DNA of 9,001 nucleotides from Acidobacteriaceae bacterium. Its GTDB lineage: Bacteria > Acidobacteriota > Terriglobia > Terriglobales > Acidobacteriaceae. The stretch spans positions 1-9,001 of the forward strand of contig JAICMT010000041.1 of assembly GCA_025929125.1 (NCBI GenBank), given 5' to 3'. Every line of letters begins with the position of its first letter. Position 1 is the stretch's first letter. The notes beneath the pieces are model-generated. The model was not told the DNA's origin. It made no database searches and was given only the letters and a program-made list of their open reading frames with translations. Of the stretch, positions 6,888 through 9,001 are shown in pieces. Made by a program: the position numbers and the translations under genes.

Positions 6888-6893
6888 AGGAGA
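6888..6893 (+). promoter_or_regulatory. Shine-Dalgarno sequence fixing the dehydratase start
   Basis: AGGAGA ends eight bases before the ATG at 6902 and so fixes this start, which puts the twin-arginine motif at residues 3-4. Another ATG at 6895 lies too close to use the site and is in a different frame. Confidence 0.6.
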
Positions 6894-6901
6894 CATGCTG
6901 G

Positions 6902-8152
6902 ATGGAGCGCCGTAATTTTCTTAAGTCCCTGGCCGCGACGGCCGCCATTGCTGCCGCCGCACCTCGTCGCAGCTTTGCGGCATTGCCGAATATGAAGATC
7001 ACCCGCATCCGCGTGTACAGCCCTCCGAAGGGCTTTCTGCAGGTGAATCAGATCTTCAATCAGAGCTACAACGTGGTCACGATCGAGACCGATAAAGGAA
7101 TTACCGGGATCGGCGAGGGCGGCTCGCCAGAGTTGATAGCACCGTGCGCCAGTCGGCTGATCGGACGCGACCCGCAGCTGATCGAGCACCTGTGGCAGGA
7201 CATGAACCGCGCCTACTTCTATCCCGCCGGGCGCGAACGGACGGACGGCATCGGCGCCGTTGATCTTGCACTGTGGGATATCCACGGCAAAGCGCTCGGG
7301 GTGCCTGTGCACCAGCTTCTCGGCGGGACCGTGCGCAAGTATTGCGATTGCTACAACACGGCGGGCATGATTCCGGGAGTGACGCGGGAAAGCACCATGA
7401 AGGACCGCGCACGCCTGACAATAGCGGCCGGGTACCGCGTGTTCCGCTTCGATGCACTCTCGGTTCCGGTAAACACCACCTATGACACGCGCGAGCGCCT
7501 CAACCGCCTTCATGACTACTGCGCGGAAGCGCGCGAAGGCGTGGGGAAGGACGGCAATTGGGCCATCGATTTCCATCAGCGCTTCGACCTCTCCGATGCA
7601 ATCCGCGGCTGCAACCTGATCGAAGACCTCGCGCCTCTCTACGTCGAGGACCCAGTCCGCACCGAGGCCTTCCAGCAGGACCTGCCGATTCTGCGCCAGA
7701 AGGTAAACGTTCCAATCGCAGCGGGAGAAGAGTGGGGCAATCGTTGGGAGTTCAACTCGCTGGTCGAAAACCACACCATCGACTATCTGCGTGCGACGCT
7801 GCCCAACATAGGTGGCATTACCGAGATGCTGAAGGTAATGGCGATGTGCGAGACCCACTTTGTCGGGATGGTGCCGCACTTCACCGGGCCGATTGCCACG
7901 GCCGCGCTCGTGAACGTGCTGAGCACGTTCTCCGGGCCAGTGCTGATGGAGTACAACTACCAGGGCCGCGAGCTGCCGCACCTGCCGAAATGCCTCGACT
8001 TCAAGGAAGGCAAGCTGTATCCAAACGATCGCCCGGGTCTGGGAGTGGAGTTGGATACCAAGCCACTTACCCAGATCGCAGAGTTCACCCAACCGGACTT
8101 CCAGCGCGGGCAGCTGTACTATCGGCCCGACGGCTCAATTACGAACTGGTGA
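6902..8152 (+). CDS. Tat-exported enolase-superfamily (mandelate racemase/sugar-acid dehydratase-like) enzyme
   Basis: Predicted Mg-dependent enzyme of the mandelate racemase/muconate lactonizing family, 416 residues, most like acid-sugar dehydratases such as galactonate dehydratase. These abstract the proton next to a carboxylate and eliminate water to give a 2-keto-3-deoxy acid. The N-terminus is a twin-arginine signal (MERRNFLKSLAAT, then a hydrophobic alanine run, likely cut after SFA at 24-26), so the folded enzyme should act in the periplasm. The capping domain spans about 31-145. Barrel residues are Asp223 and His225 (DFHQR), Glu249 (VEDP) and Glu276 (AAGEE), three of which would bind the metal. 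His326 (PHFTGP) and Glu350 (MEYN) fit the catalytic and acid positions of the galactonate dehydratase group. At the second strand, where many relatives have Lys, it has Arg182 (VFRFDA). It is divergent from the acyl-CoA ligase and convergent with dapA, 38 nt away. The exact substrate is unknown. Confidence 0.88.
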   Translation: MERRNFLKSLAATAAIAAAAPRRSFAALPNMKITRIRVYSPPKGFLQVNQIFNQSYNVVTIETDKGITGIGEGGSPELIAPCASRLIGRDPQLIEHLWQDMNRAYFYPAGRERTDGIGAVDLALWDIHGKALGVPVHQLLGGTVRKYCDCYNTAGMIPGVTRESTMKDRARLTIAAGYRVFRFDALSVPVNTTYDTRERLNRLHDYCAEAREGVGKDGNWAIDFHQRFDLSDAIRGCNLIEDLAPLYVEDPVRTEAFQQDLPILRQKVNVPIAAGEEWGNRWEFNSLVENHTIDYLRATLPNIGGITEMLKVMAMCETHFVGMVPHFTGPIATAALVNVLSTFSGPVLMEYNYQGRELPHLPKCLDFKEGKLYPNDRPGLGVELDTKPLTQIAEFTQPDFQRGQLYYRPDGSITNW

Positions 8153-8190
8153 TGGAGCCGGTGCGATCTGGCGGAACTTAAAGGTGCGGC

Positions 8191-9001
8191 TCAGGCCTCA
8201 GGCACTCCGGCTTGGTCGACCAGGGCGCGCAGCTTCTCCCGCGTGGTGGAAGTGACCGGAACCATCGGCAGCCGGAGGTTCTCCTCAAGCAGGCCGAGCA
8301 TCTTCATGGTCGCCTTGATCGGCGCCGGACTGGGCTCAGAGAAGTGGGCCTGCATCAGCCGGAAGAATCTGCGATTCAGCCCGCGTGCGGTCTCCCAATC
8401 GCCGGCGAGCGCTGCTGCCACCATGCGCGACATCTCACTCGGAATGAGATTGGACGCGACCGAGACCACGCCGGCTCCGCCGAGCGCGATGACGGGCAGA
8501 GCGAGACTGTCGTCGCCCGCAAGGACTTTGAAACCGGCGGGCACCTGGGTGAGCAGGTCGGTGATCTGGGTGATGAGGCCGCTGGATTCCTTGATGCCGA
8601 TCACATTCGGGAGAGCGGCGAGGCGCAGCACCGTCGCGGGCTCCAGGTTGGCTCCGGTACGGCCGGGGATGTTGTAGAGGAGCACCGGCAGCGCGGTGGC
8701 CTCTGCGATGGCGCGGAAGTGCTGATACTGGCCCTCCTGCCCGGGACGGTTGTAGTACGGGCTGGCGGTGAGGATGCCCGTGAGCCCGGGAACGGAGCCG
8801 AGCTTCTTCGTCCGCGCAACGGCTTCTGCAGTGGAGTTGTGAGTGCAGCCGCCAAATACAGGCACACGCCCGGCCGCAGTCCGAACGGTTAGCTCCACGA
8901 CACGGAGCCACTCTGCTTCCGTTAGCGTGGAGGCTTCGCCTGTGGTCCCGCAGGGGACGATAAAGTTGACGCCGGATTCAATCTGCCAGTTCACCAGGCG
9001 C
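8191..9001 (-). CDS. dapA: 4-hydroxy-tetrahydrodipicolinate synthase (5' end outside window)
   Basis: DapA (EC 4.3.3.7) condenses pyruvate with aspartate semialdehyde, the first committed step of diaminopimelate and lysine synthesis. About 270 residues are visible of the usual roughly 290; the first 25 or so lie beyond the right edge. The frame runs through the edge (...RLVNWQIESG), so the internal GTG at 8994 is not the start. Diagnostic residues, numbered from that valine, are the GTTGE threonine pair (16-20), SPYYNRPGQEG (78-88), LYNIPGRTG (106-114) with the arginine that marks true DapA rather than other pyruvate aldolases, and the Schiff-base lysine in GIKESSG (Lys135, bases 8590-8592). 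GDDS at 160-163 is also typical. It is convergent with the exported dehydratase gene and encoded on the same strand as the acyl-CoA ligase and dapD. No terminator is evident in the 38-nt gap. Confidence 0.93.
   Translation of the reverse strand, partial: RLVNWQIESGVNFIVPCGTTGEASTLTEAEWLRVVELTVRTAAGRVPVFGGCTHNSTAEAVARTKKLGSVPGLTGILTASPYYNRPGQEGQYQHFRAIAEATALPVLLYNIPGRTGANLEPATVLRLAALPNVIGIKESSGLITQITDLLTQVPAGFKVLAGDDSLALPVIALGGAGVVSVASNLIPSEMSRMVAAALAGDWETARGLNRRFFRLMQAHFSEPSPAPIKATMKMLGLLEENLRLPMVPVTSTTREKLRALVDQAGVPEA

Noticed and set aside
6761..8092. Long minus-strand open frame (443 codons) antisense to the exported dehydratase gene
   Set aside because: It is a mirror of a high-GC gene with full enolase-superfamily motifs. 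Its translation is rich in His, Arg and Val with no recognisable domain, and it has no ribosome binding site.
8155..8192. GAGCCG...CGGCTC inverted repeat as a terminator between the dehydratase gene and dapA
   Set aside because: The arms are only 6 bp with a 26-base loop, there is no T-run, and one arm runs into the dapA stop codon.
8212..8892. Plus-strand open frame antisense to dapA
   Set aside because: It lies wholly opposite dapA, which has every diagnostic residue. The antisense product resembles no family.
6902..9001. Exported dehydratase plus DapA-like aldolase as a sugar-acid degradation pair
   Set aside because: The aldolase has the IPGRTG arginine and GTTGE motif of true DapA rather than a keto-deoxy-gluconate aldolase. 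The genes are convergent, and the dehydratase is exported while DapA is cytoplasmic.

Overview
The window is ordinary-looking, gene-dense, high-GC chromosomal DNA (third positions strongly G/C). It carries seven protein genes, one of them cut by the right edge, and possibly the tail of an eighth at the left edge. The gene mix fits a Gram-negative soil-type bacterium: a bacterial OPT transporter, a Tat-exported enolase-superfamily enzyme, DapD of the 'IGGN...GVYEG / VIVKYRDEKT' type and an HNH nuclease of the 'LNASYEPI' family. Acidobacteriota (Terriglobia) is my best guess, from overall protein flavour only. No rRNA, tRNA, CRISPR array, insertion sequence, phage gene or integrase is visible.

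Layout. Left edge (1-117): an 18-residue open tail ending at a TAG (57-59), then a short palindrome before the HNH stop. 118-~1700, minus strand: comF followed by an HNH endonuclease gene, 31 nt apart and probably co-transcribed. The comF reading frame clearly begins upstream of its first usable start codon. ~1700-1962: divergent control region between comF and the OPT gene, with a candidate comF promoter and a strong leader hairpin. 1963-4278, plus strand: OPT-family membrane transporter. 4279-6725, minus strand: an AMP-forming acyl-CoA ligase/synthetase followed by dapD. The dapD stop codon directly abuts the OPT stop codon. 6726-6901: short divergent promoter region. 6902-8152, plus strand: Tat-exported sugar-acid dehydratase-like enzyme. 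8191-9001, minus strand: dapA, running off the right edge.

How the genes work together. dapA (first committed step of diaminopimelate/lysine synthesis) and dapD (succinylation of tetrahydrodipicolinate) belong to one pathway and lie on the same strand, but an acyl-CoA ligase and an oppositely oriented exported dehydratase lie between them. ComF (DNA uptake) and the HNH protein (DNA cleavage) form a plausible DNA-handling pair. The OPT transporter and the exported dehydratase are probably independent nutrient-acquisition genes. I found no convincing new defence or mobile system. The observations most worth checking are the comF 5' end, the HNH N-terminal extension and the Tat-exported enolase-superfamily enzyme.
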